NCBI RefSeq assembly: GCF_035920445.1
Contig: NZ_CP109162.1
Span: 2,108,001-2,172,000 of the forward strand
Source of the DNA: Nocardia sp. NBC_01730
Lineage (GTDB): Bacteria > Actinomycetota > Actinomycetes > Mycobacteriales > Mycobacteriaceae
DNA length: 64,000 bases
Reading direction: 5' to 3'
The notes under the pieces were generated by a model. It was given only the letters and a program-made list of their open reading frames with translations, had not been told where the DNA came from and searched no databases. Of this stretch, positions 55,901-64,000 are shown piece after piece (the stretch's first letter is position 1; each line of letters starts with the position of its first letter). The translations under genes and the position numbers were made by a program.

Positions 55901-58900
55901 GCCCTGGCGACAATGGGGTGGTCGGTGTCGTTCCATTCGACGAGCACCCGGCTGCGTTCGACCTCGTCGAGCAACTCGATATCGCCGACCGCCAGGAGGG
56001 GATTCGCCACGACCGCGGACAAGATCCGCACCAGCCGATTCGCGAACTCCTGTGCGGTCGACGCGTCGAACAGATCTGTCGCGTAGGTGAGCACACCCCC
56101 GATCCCCGTGGGGGTGCCGTCGTCGGCGTAACCATCCGCGACAGTCAGATCCAGGTCGAACTGGGAGGTCGCGATGTCGACCGCCATACCCGCGACTGTC
56201 AAGCCGGGTAGTTCGAGCTCGGTGCGCGCCATGTTCTGAAATGCCAGTCCCACCTGGAACAGTGGGTGCCGGGCCGTGGACCGGGGCGGATCGAGAATCT
56301 CGACCAGCCGCTCGAACGGTATGTCCGCGTTGGCGTATGCCTGCACGTCGGTGTCCCGCTGCCGCGCCAGCAGCGCGGTGAACGGCTCGCTCTCGTCGAT
56401 TCGGGAGCGCAGCACCAGGGTGTTGACGAACATCCCGATCAGATCGTCCAACGCCCGGTCCGCACGACCAGCGACCGGCACCCCGATGACGATGTCGCCG
56501 GTGCATGACATCCGTGCCAGCAGCACGGCGAACGCCGAGTGCAGCACCATGAACAAGGTGGCACCGTGTTGCCGGGCAAGGCTGATCAGCGCCTGGTGGG
56601 TATCGGCGTCGATCTGCCAGTGGACGGTGTCCGCGGCCAGCGACTGCACCGCGGGGCGAGGCCGGTCCGATGGGAGGTCCAGCTGGCCAGGCAGGTCGGC
56701 AAGTGCCGCACGCCAATACGATATCTGCTGGGCCGCCAGCGAATCCGCATCGTTCTCCGAGCCGACCGCGGCGCGCTGCCACAGCGCGTAATCGGCGTAC
56801 TGCACCGGCAGCGGGGACCAATCGGGCGCTTCGCCCGCGGCCCCTCGTGCGGTATACGCGCGCATCACGTCTCGGGTCAGCGGGCGCACCGAGGACCCGT
56901 CGGCGGCGATGTGATGCACCACCAGCGCCAGCACATGCTCGCGCGGGCCGAGTTCGAACAAGCCGACCCGCACCGGTACCGTCGATGTCACATCGAAGGG
57001 CGTGGTTGCCAGCGTGTACAGGCGGTCGGCGAGTTCGTCCGCAGGCACCGTCGTCACGGCGGTGTCGGGCATGGCATGTTCGATCGGCAAGATCTCCTGC
57101 ACCGGGCCGTCCTCCGTTGTCGGATAGACGGTGCGCAATACCTCGTGTCGTAAGATGACATCGACGACGGCCGATCGCAGCGCCGACACATCGAGCTGTC
57201 CGGACAACCGGACCGCGATCGGAATGTGGTAGGCCGCGGAACGCGGATCGAAGCGATTGAGAAACCACATCCGTTGCTGTGCGAGGGATAGTGGAATCCG
57301 CTTCGGGCGAGGCCGCGCCGTCAAGGCCGGTCGTCCACCGGCGCCTGCGAGCCGGGCGACGCGCGCGGCCAGCTCCGCGACGGTCGGCGCCTCGAACAGC
57401 GTCCGCACCGGCACCTGGGTGTCAAGGGCGACGCCGAGCCGCGCGGCGACCTGGGTTGCGACCAGCGAATTGCCGCCGATCGCGAAGAAGTCGTCGTCCA
57501 GCCCGACCCGGTGCACGCCGAGCACCTCGGCAAAGGAGTGCGCCACCAGCTCCTCGATGGGAGAGGACGGTGCCCGAAACTCATGAGCCTGGAATACCGG
57601 TTCCGGCAGTGCTTTCCGGTCCACCTTTCCATTCGTGTTCATCGGGATTTCGTCGAGAACCACGAATACTGAAGGCACCATGTACGACGGCAGCACCACC
57701 GCGATCGTCGTGCGCAGCGCCTCGATGTCCAGCTCGCGGCCGGCGGGGACGACATAGCCGACGAGTCGATCTCCGAGCAGCGGATCGTTGTGCGGGACAA
57801 CCACCGCCCGCGACACCGATGGGTGCGTGGCGAGTGCTGCCTCGATCTCACCCGGCTCGATGCGGAAGCCGCGCAACTTGATCTGGAAGTCGTTGCGGCC
57901 CAGATATTCCAGCTCGCCACTCGCACGCTGGGTCACCAGGTCGCCGGTGCGGTACATCCGGCCTCCGGCGGGGCCCATCGGGTTGGCGACGAACCGATCG
58001 GCGGTCAGCTCCGGGCGATGGTGGTAGCCACGCGCCAGTTGGGCGCCTGCCAGATACAACTCGCCCGGCACGCCGTGCGGCACCGGATGCAATCTCGAAT
58101 CCAGCACCAGTGCCTGGGTGTTCCACACTGGCGTACCGATCGGCACCGATCCCGGCCGACTGTCGCTTACCGAGTATGCGGTGGCCGACACCGCGGCCTC
58201 GGTCGGCCCGTAGAGATTGAACAAGTGGGCGGAGTTGTTCTGGCGGAACCGGGTCGCGGTCGCCCGCGGCAACGCCTCTCCGATCGCGAGTACCCGCCGC
58301 AGCGGGTCGGGTAGTGTGCCGCCGCATGCGTCCAGCAGAGCGTCCAGCATCGCAGGCACCACGTGCAGGGTGGTGACGCCCTCGGTGCGGATCAGGTCGT
58401 TGAGGTATGCCGGCTCGCGGTGGCCGTCGGCCGATGCGAGCACCAGGGCACCACCCGATACCGGCCCGCACCAGTACTCCCACACCGACAGGTCGAAGGT
58501 CGCTGTCGTCTTCACCAACACCCGGTCATCGGGGGCCAGGCTGAATTCGGCGGTCTTCCACAACAGTTGGTTGGCAATCGCACCGTGTGTGATCGCGACG
58601 GCCTTCGGCCGCCCCGTCGAGCCGGACGTGAAGAGCACGTAGGCGGTGTTGCCCGGCCGAAGCGGTGCGAGCCGGTCGTCGTCGGTGACGCGCGCGGCCG
58701 AGTGCACCGATAGGTCGACGGCAGCCATGGCTGTCGCGGTCAGCTCGACGACCGGCCGAGCGGCGTCGAGGACCCACTGGAGTCGTTCCAATGGTTGGTC
58801 TGGGTCGAGCGGCAGATACGCGCCGCCCGCCTTGGCTACTGCATACATCGCCACGACCAGGTCGATGGAGCGGGGAATGGCCAACGCGACCACCGATTCG

Positions 58901-61900
58901 GGGCCGACGCCCAGCGAGATCAGATGGCGGGCCAGGCGATTCACCCGGGCATCGAGCTGAGCGTAAGACAACCGCACTGCGCCGCAGACGATCGCGAGCG
59001 CATCAGGGGCTGCCGCCACCTGCGTATCGAACAGCCCGACCAGGGTTTCGTCAGGTGTGCGGCGATCCGTGCCCATGGACAGGGACAGCAGCCGAACCTG
59101 CTCGGCGTCGTCGACGATCGAAATATCGCCGACCGAGATCGCGGGATCATCGAGCACCGACCGCAGGATGCGGGCGTAGCGGTCGATGAACTGCTGCACT
59201 GTCCCTTCATCGAATAGGTCCGTCGTGTAACCGAATTCGATCAGAATGGGTCCCGGGACGCCATTCGCCTCACGTTGGTCGAGTACCTGGATGTGCAAGT
59301 CGGTCTTCGCAAGCCGCGTGTCGATCTCCAGCGCGCGCAGGCCGAGACCAGGCAGCTCGAGGTCGGCGGTAGAGAAGTTCTGGAAAGCGAAACCGACCTG
59401 GAACAACGGATTATGGGCGACCGACCGGACCGGGTTGAGCGCTTCCACCAGGCGTTCGAATGGAACGTCGGAATGTGCGAACGCACGCAGGTCGGTCTCG
59501 CGGGTCCGGGTCAACAACTCGGTGAAGCTCGCATCGAGGTCGACGCGGGTGCGCAGGACCAAGGTGTTGACGAACATTCCGATCAGGTCGTCGAGGGCGG
59601 CTTCGCCACGACCTGCCACGGGGGTGCCGATGGCGATGTCGGAGGTTCCGGACAGCCGCGACAGCAGCACCGCCAAGGCGGTCCGCATCACCATGAACAG
59701 TGTCGCGCCGTTGCCCAGAGCCAGTTCGAGCAAGGCGCGGTGCACTGTCGGAGTAAGGGTGAGCCGGACCGTGGCGCCGCGGAATGATTGCGCGGGTGGG
59801 CGTGGCCGGTCGCTGGGCAGCACCAACTGGTCGGGCAGGCCAGCCAACTCGGTCGTCCAGTAAGCGATCTGCCGCGCCACCAACGATTCCTGGTCGCCGT
59901 CGGAGCCCAGCAGCTCACGCTGCCACAGCGCGTAGTCCGCGTACTGCACCGTCAGCGGACGCCACGGCGGCGCCGTCCCGTTGCTCCGCGCGGTGAATGC
60001 GGTGGCGAGGTCCCGGATGAGCGGAACAGTAGACGAACCGTCGGCGCAGATGTGGTGGACGACGAACACCACAACGTAGTCGTGCGGAGTGCGGAACAAC
60101 CGCACATCCACCGGCACCTCGGCGGCGACATCGAATCCGCGCAGCGCGACCGCGCGCGCCAGGTCGTCGATCTCGTCGTCGGCCGCGGTGACAGGGGTGA
60201 GATCCGCAACCGCAGGGCTCGTCACCAGCACCACCTGATGTGGTCCGTCCCCGTCGACCGGGTACACGGTCCGCAAGCTCTCGTGCCGCTGCACGACATC
60301 GGTGAGCGCAGACCGCAAGACGGTCACGTCCAGATCCCCGGACAACCGCACCGCGAACGAGATGTTGTCCACGGCGGAATCGGTGTCGAACTGGTTGAGC
60401 AACCAATATCGCTGCTGCGCATGCGACAACGGGATGCGAGACGGCCGCGGCCTCCTGGTCAATACTGGTCGCACATCCGCTTCGGCATCCACCGAACGCC
60501 GGGCCAACCCGGCAACAGTCGGTGCTTCGAACAGCTCACGCACACCGAGGCCGGTTCCCAGTGCCGCGTTGATCCGCGCCAACACCCGCATGCCGACGAG
60601 CGAATTGCCGCCCAGGTCGAAGAAGCTGTCGTCCAGACCGACGCGTTCGGCGCCGAGCAGTTCCGCGAAGGCCGCGCTGATCACCTGCTCGGCGGGGGTG
60701 GACGCCGCCCGGTAGACCGGTGCCGACAACTGGACTTCGACGGCGGGCAGCGCCCGACGATCGAGTTTGCCGCTCGCGGTGAGCGGAAGGCTGGGCATCG
60801 GAATGATGTGCTGCGGAACCATATAGGCGGGCAGCGACCGCGCAGCGTGATCAGCCAGCTCCGCCGTATCGATGTCGGCGCCCGCGGTGGGAACGACATA
60901 GCAGGCCAGGAAGTCACCCACATGCTGGTCGTGCCGTACGACGACGACGGCGTGGTCTATCGATGGATGCGCAGCGAAGGTAGCTTCGATTTCGCCCAGT
61001 TCGATGCGCAGCCCACGTAACTTGACCTGAAAATCGGTGCGGCCGAGGAACTCCAGGTTTCCGTCCGGCAATCTCCGGACCAGATCACCGGTTCGGTACA
61101 TCCGGGTGCCGATCGCACCGAACGGGTCGGCGACGAATCGGCCCGCGGAGGCCGGGCTGTCACCGAGGTAGGCCCGTGCCAGCTGTACGCCGGACAGGTA
61201 GAGCTCCCCTGGCACGCCCGGTGGCACGAGGTGTAGTCGTGAATCCAGCACATACGCGCCGGTGTTGGGGACCGGCGTACCGATCGGGACCGCACCGAGA
61301 TGGTGGGGGCTGCACCGGAACACCGTGGACGTCACGGTGGCTTCGGTCGGGCCGTAGGTGTTGTCGACGATGATGTCGTGCCGGAGGCGCTCGAGCACAG
61401 TCGGCGAAAGTTGCTCGCCGCCGATCGACAGATACCGCAGGCTCGACGGCAGTTCGGCGCGATCGGCCAACAGCAGCGCCAGCATCGATGGCACGAACTC
61501 GAGGATGCTCACTCGGTGCGTCCGTGCCTGTGCGATCAGATAGCCGGGGTCGAGATGGCCGTCATGCCGCGCGACGACGAGTCGCGCGCCGATCTGCAAT
61601 GGCAGGAACAGCTCCCACACCGAGGCATCGAACGCGAACGGTGTCTTGTGCAGGACCGCGTCGGTGGGACCCAGCTCGTAGTGCGCCCGCATCCACGCCA
61701 TCTGGTTGACCACCGATCGGTGGCTGACCACAACACCTTTCGGACGGCCGGTGGAGCCGGAGGTGTAGATGACATATGCGGCGTTGTCCGGGCGCAACGA
61801 CGCCGACCTGTCGCTGTCGGAGATCGGCGCCGCACTCATGTCCGTCACGTCGAGCGCGTCCAACAGCACCACCGGACATCCGGGTGCACTATCCAGCTCC

Positions 61901-64000
61901 ACACCGTTCACGGTGAGCACGAGGACGGGGGCACTGCTCGTCAACACATGGGCGATCCGCGCATCGGGATGATCCGGATCGATCGGCACGTACGCACCGC
62001 CGGCTCGCAGGACCGCATAGACCGCGACCAACTGCTGCATCGAACGCCGAACAGCGATGCCCACCCGTGATTCCGGACCGACTCCGGCCGCGACAAGATA
62101 CCGTGCGAGCCGGTTCACCCGCGCATCGAACTCCCCGTAGGTCCACTGGTCGTCGCCGAAGACCAGCGCCGTGGCATCAGGCGTTCGGATGACCTGGGCG
62201 TCGAACAAGTCCAGCAGCGTTCCGGACGGCGCGGGTGCGGCGGTGTTGTCGGATGCGCCGAGTAGTGCGCTCTCGGATTCGGACAGGATCGCGATATCAC
62301 CGACTGGTGTGAACTCGTCGCGACTTACCGATTCGAGTACCGCGATATATCTGCGTGCGAACGATTCGGCAGTGGCGTGGTCGAACAAGTCCTGCGCATA
62401 GCCGATTTCGCCGAGCAGGATGGACTTGCCGTCTTCGTCGGTGTTCTCGGTGAGCGTCACTCCCAGATCTACCTTGGCGACCTCGGTGTCGAATACCATC
62501 TGGGTGATGCCGAGTCCGGGGAGCTCGATCCGAGGCTGCGCGAAGTTCTGCAGCATGAGCAGCACCTGGAACAACGGCGCATAGGACAACGAGTGTCCCG
62601 GCCGCAGCAGCTCGACGACCCGATCGATACTCAGGTCCGCGTGATCGTAAGCGGCCAGGTCGGTGTCGCGGACGCGGGCGAGCAGGCGGGAGAAGGACTC
62701 CTCCGGCTGCACCTCGGCGCGCAGCACAAGGGTGTTGCCGAACATCCCGACCAACTCGTCGAGTGCGCCGTCCCCGCGGCCGGCGACCTGTGTGCCAACT
62801 GTGATGTCGGTATTGCCGGACAGCCGGGCCAACACAGCGACCAATGCCGTGTGCACCACCATGAACAGTGTCGCGCTGTGCTCTGCGGCCAGCCGCCGCA
62901 GCCCATCGGTGACGTTCGCGTCGACCGAGAACTCCACGATGCCTCCGCGACCCGACGGTGTCGTCGGTCGCGGTCGATCCCAAGGAAGAGCAAGCAACTC
63001 GGGTGATCCGGTGAGCTGGCGCACCCAGTATGCGGCCTGCCGCGACGACAACGACTGCTCGTCGTCCTCATCGCCGAGCAGTTCGCGCTGCCACAGCGCG
63101 TAGTCCGCATACTGGACAGGTAATCGGCGCCATCCCGGCACGGCACCAGCCACACGCGCTTGATAGGCGGCCGCGAAGTCTCGGGCCAACGGTGCCAGCG
63201 ACATACCGTCGCAGGCGATGTGATGCGCCACCAGAACCAGGACATGCTCGTGCGGCGCGAGCCGGAACAGACTGGCGCGCATCGGCACATCCGACGTCAG
63301 ATCGAAACCGACCGAGACTGCTGTCCGGATCCGTGCCGGGATGTCGGTGGCCGTCGTCGGCTGCGGCTCCAGCGTCGGTGCCGTCTGCGGTGAAAGTAGT
63401 TGCTGGAATGGACCATCCGCGGAGTCGGGATAGATCGTCCGCAACGGCTCGTGTCGTTCGACCACATCGCGCAGCGCCGCCTGCAGTGCGTCCGGATCGA
63501 TGGTGCCGGTCAACCGCAGGGCGAAGGGAATGTTGTATGCCGCCGATGCGGTGTCGAACTGGTTGAGGACCCACATGCGTTGCTGGGCAAACGACAAGGG
63601 AATCCGCGCGGGCCGCGGTCTCGGGACCAGCGGCGGCCTGCCGCCCTGGCCGGCCAAGGGCGAAATCCGAGCCGAGAACTCTGCCACGGTCGATACCTCG
63701 AACAGCACCCGAGCCGAGAACTCGGCGTCGATCCGCGCCTTGATTCGCGCGACCGCCTGGGTGGCCAGCAGCGAGTTGCCACCGAGTGCGAAGAAATCAT
63801 CGTCCAGGCCGACTCGTTCTACGCCGAGGACGTCAGCGAAAATGTCGGCGACCGTGACCTCGATCAGGCTTGCCGGAGCGCGGAAGACCGCCGTGGCGAC
63901 TACCGGCGCGGGTAACGCCTGGCGATCCAATTTGCCATGCGCAGTCAGTGGAATCGCATCGATCACGACGAATGTCGTGGGCACCATGTGGGCGGGCAGC
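52921..64000 (-). CDS. Nonribosomal peptide synthetase, 5' part outside window, terminal reductase
   Basis: The frame is open from the right edge to a TGA at 52921 (about 3690 aa shown). Order from the N-terminal side: end of an A domain ([10 protein letters not shown]) and carrier ([12 protein letters not shown], about 63780); module C ([12 protein letters not shown], about 63220), A ([15 protein letters not shown], about 61750), T ([10 protein letters not shown], about 60610); C ([11 protein letters not shown], about 60050), A ([14 protein letters not shown], about 58620), T ([10 protein letters not shown], about 57470); C ([11 protein letters not shown], about 56910), A ([15 protein letters not shown], about 55450), T ([10 protein letters not shown], about 54300); then a thioester reductase ([30 protein letters not shown]). 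No epimerisation or thioesterase domain is seen. Product release should be reductive, giving an aldehyde or alcohol. Approximate A-domain codes by eye: DAWESGTVT, DLWHAGLVS (Ser-like), DVWDVGLVS. Confidence 0.95.
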   Translation of the reverse strand, partial: LPAHMVPTTFVVIDAIPLTAHGKLDRQALPAPVVATAVFRAPASLIEVTVADIFADVLGVERVGLDDDFFALGGNSLLATQAVARIKARIDAEFSARVLFEVSTVAEFSARISPLAGQGGRPPLVPRPRPARIPLSFAQQRMWVLNQFDTASAAYNIPFALRLTGTIDPDALQAALRDVVERHEPLRTIYPDSADGPFQQLLSPQTAPTLEPQPTTATDIPARIRTAVSVGFDLTSDVPMRASLFRLAPHEHVLVLVAHHIACDGMSLAPLARDFAAAYQARVAGAVPGWRRLPVQYADYALWQRELLGDEDDEQSLSSRQAAYWVRQLTGSPELLALPWDRPRPTTPSGRGGIVEFSVDANVTDGLRRLAAEHSATLFMVVHTALVAVLARLSGNTDITVGTQVAGRGDGALDELVGMFGNTLVLRAEVQPEESFSRLLARVRDTDLAAYDHADLSIDRVVELLRPGHSLSYAPLFQVLLMLQNFAQPRIELPGLGITQMVFDTEVAKVDLGVTLTENTDEDGKSILLGEIGYAQDLFDHATAESFARRYIAVLESVSRDEFTPVGDIAILSESESALLGASDNTAAPAPSGTLLDLFDAQVIRTPDATALVFGDDQWTYGEFDARVNRLARYLVAAGVGPESRVGIAVRRSMQQLVAVYAVLRAGGAYVPIDPDHPDARIAHVLTSSAPVLVLTVNGVELDSAPGCPVVLLDALDVTDMSAAPISDSDRSASLRPDNAAYVIYTSGSTGRPKGVVVSHRSVVNQMAWMRAHYELGPTDAVLHKTPFAFDASVWELFLPLQIGARLVVARHDGHLDPGYLIAQARTHRVSILEFVPSMLALLLADRAELPSSLRYLSIGGEQLSPTVLERLRHDIIVDNTYGPTEATVTSTVFRCSPHHLGAVPIGTPVPNTGAYVLDSRLHLVPPGVPGELYLSGVQLARAYLGDSPASAGRFVADPFGAIGTRMYRTGDLVRRLPDGNLEFLGRTDFQVKLRGLRIELGEIEATFAAHPSIDHAVVVVRHDQHVGDFLACYVVPTAGADIDTAELADHAARSLPAYMVPQHIIPMPSLPLTASGKLDRRALPAVEVQLSAPVYRAASTPAEQVISAAFAELLGAERVGLDDSFFDLGGNSLVGMRVLARINAALGTGLGVRELFEAPTVAGLARRSVDAEADVRPVLTRRPRPSRIPLSHAQQRYWLLNQFDTDSAVDNISFAVRLSGDLDVTVLRSALTDVVQRHESLRTVYPVDGDGPHQVVLVTSPAVADLTPVTAADDEIDDLARAVALRGFDVAAEVPVDVRLFRTPHDYVVVFVVHHICADGSSTVPLIRDLATAFTARSNGTAPPWRPLTVQYADYALWQRELLGSDGDQESLVARQIAYWTTELAGLPDQLVLPSDRPRPPAQSFRGATVRLTLTPTVHRALLELALGNGATLFMVMRTALAVLLSRLSGTSDIAIGTPVAGRGEAALDDLIGMFVNTLVLRTRVDLDASFTELLTRTRETDLRAFAHSDVPFERLVEALNPVRSVAHNPLFQVGFAFQNFSTADLELPGLGLRALEIDTRLAKTDLHIQVLDQREANGVPGPILIEFGYTTDLFDEGTVQQFIDRYARILRSVLDDPAISVGDISIVDDAEQVRLLSLSMGTDRRTPDETLVGLFDTQVAAAPDALAIVCGAVRLSYAQLDARVNRLARHLISLGVGPESVVALAIPRSIDLVVAMYAVAKAGGAYLPLDPDQPLERLQWVLDAARPVVELTATAMAAVDLSVHSAARVTDDDRLAPLRPGNTAYVLFTSGSTGRPKAVAITHGAIANQLLWKTAEFSLAPDDRVLVKTTATFDLSVWEYWCGPVSGGALVLASADGHREPAYLNDLIRTEGVTTLHVVPAMLDALLDACGGTLPDPLRRVLAIGEALPRATATRFRQNNSAHLFNLYGPTEAAVSATAYSVSDSRPGSVPIGTPVWNTQALVLDSRLHPVPHGVPGELYLAGAQLARGYHHRPELTADRFVANPMGPAGGRMYRTGDLVTQRASGELEYLGRNDFQIKLRGFRIEPGEIEAALATHPSVSRAVVVPHNDPLLGDRLVGYVVPAGRELDIEALRTTIAVVLPSYMVPSVFVVLDEIPMNTNGKVDRKALPEPVFQAHEFRAPSSPIEELVAHSFAEVLGVHRVGLDDDFFAIGGNSLVATQVAARLGVALDTQVPVRTLFEAPTVAELAARVARLAGAGGRPALTARPRPKRIPLSLAQQRMWFLNRFDPRSAAYHIPIAVRLSGQLDVSALRSAVVDVILRHEVLRTVYPTTEDGPVQEILPIEHAMPDTAVTTVPADELADRLYTLATTPFDVTSTVPVRVGLFELGPREHVLALVVHHIAADGSSVRPLTRDVMRAYTARGAAGEAPDWSPLPVQYADYALWQRAAVGSENDADSLAAQQISYWRAALADLPGQLDLPSDRPRPAVQSLAADTVHWQIDADTHQALISLARQHGATLFMVLHSAFAVLLARMSCTGDIVIGVPVAGRADRALDDLIGMFVNTLVLRSRIDESEPFTALLARQRDTDVQAYANADIPFERLVEILDPPRSTARHPLFQVGLAFQNMARTELELPGLTVAGMAVDIATSQFDLDLTVADGYADDGTPTGIGGVLTYATDLFDASTAQEFANRLVRILSAVVANPLLAVGDIELLDEVERSRVLVEWNDTDHPIVARASVMSAFEERVVLDPDAPAVVFGQECLTYMQLDARANRLARWLIGQGVGPNALVVSAMRRSLDQVIAMYAIAKAGGTYVPLDPDQPDERLRHVLDSAAPHCVLTSTPDEFTLAPATTVDTLDLSTLSAAPIADDERVCPLRPEHAAYVIYTSGSTGLPKGVAVSHAALGNQLAWMRAEYRVDAADVYLQKTAATFDVSLWGYFLPLQTGARLILAAPDGHRDPRYLSRMILEHQVSITDFVPSLLAVFAAHAPARALASLRAVLVIGEALPPETVRAFHAVAAAEVHNLYGPTEAAVSITHRQVSATDTAVLIGTPEWNSQVFVLDSRLRPVPAGVTGELYLAGAQLADGYHRRPDLTADRFVANPLGAPGTRMYRTGDLVRWTRAGALDYLGRVDFQVKVRGQRIELGEIETALLADPTVAQAVATVTTGATGDQLVGYVVPAGGAHVDAAELRESLTRVLPSYMVPSTVLVLDTFPVNTSGKLDRSALPQPVFRPRDFLAPSTPIEHLIANAFTEVLGVPLVGVEDSFFELGGTSLLAFTLHQALAARLDRELPMSALFGAPTVRGLAARVAGQDVPVHSPAMIAADAVLGLEIGIADLAPVHAGPARDVLLTGATGFVGAYLLRELVDRTEAQVWCLVRADSVRQGRDRIRSALQAYRLWDDTLEARVVPVPGDLAEPSFGLADADFARLAARVDAIYHNGARVNHVEPYPLLRATNVEGTREVLRLATTQRIKPVHFVSTADTVVPATVVSGSVLREATRIDADELPAHGYVASKWAAEQLILQAAERGVPARVYRPGLVSGDFQLGVNNVDDAFWNMIRAAAILGIAPDVGDATIALVPVSYVAAAIVAISTEPVADIVYHLVNEKPVALRDILECLRRRGLPVASETLDTVQLRLADEARTRNAAGDDSLVRAVLLSGNYAGGTTDIVLDDTNTRKALGQNGIRCPAIDETVLDIYIGSFIASGFLPEPNGAPRAESGTATSTRQDG

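Overview
The window is high-GC actinobacterial DNA and looks like a Nocardia or a close relative. The evidence is a Nocardia-type carboxylic acid reductase, a TIGR00027-type methyltransferase, a deazaflavin (F420)-type nitroreductase, a single-chain acetyl-CoA carboxylase, a GH15 trehalase-like enzyme, a probable mycolata-type D-arabinan hydrolase and a large NRPS. No tRNA, rRNA or CRISPR array was seen.

Layout. 1-3300: a partial nucleotidyltransferase, an archaeal/eukaryotic-type prolyl-tRNA synthetase (proS), a broken phosphotransferase, a 12-bp tandem repeat and a small secreted protein. 3300-6617 (minus): a compact RiPP operon with a 54-aa candidate precursor, an unknown 172-aa protein, a B12-binding radical SAM maturase with a CX7CX2C cluster motif and a DUF5825-like protein. 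All junctions are 4-nt overlaps, and two tiny ORFs lie just upstream. 6811-11000: a secreted Ala/Ser/Gly/Pro-rich protein, a DUF4239-like membrane protein, an MpaB-like fragment, a Ddn-type nitroreductase, and remnants of old yellow enzyme, DoxX and PPOX genes. 11231-16687: a fused acetyl-CoA carboxylase of about 1818 aa. 17000-19140: an MFS remnant, a methyltransferase, and a fumarate reductase flavoprotein fused by deletion to a piece of its iron-sulfur subunit, ending at a perfect hairpin.

19159-25667: a prenyltransferase/terpene cyclase fusion, a fatty acid desaturase, an IstB remnant, and an MFS exporter divergent from a LysR regulator. 25976-34600: a GH172 remnant next to a secreted DUF4185 (GH183-type) protein, a P450 translationally coupled to a 23-aa ORF, a secreted lytic transglycosylase and a secreted GH65-like hydrolase. 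34818-49300: an NmrA-like oxidoreductase, a carboxylic acid reductase behind a 68-aa ORF, a protein kinase with DFD in place of DFG, a hotdog thioesterase, an SDR, a GH15 enzyme, an APC permease, a DoxX protein and several fragments. 49415-64000: a LAL-type LuxR regulator, then the 3' part of an NRPS with three complete C-A-T modules and a terminal reductase; its 5' end lies beyond the window.

The most novel-looking parts are the RiPP operon, the PT-TC fusion and the P450/23-aa pair. Many gene remnants sit between intact genes, which fits a decaying accessory region. All family assignments come from motif recognition by eye; no database search was run.
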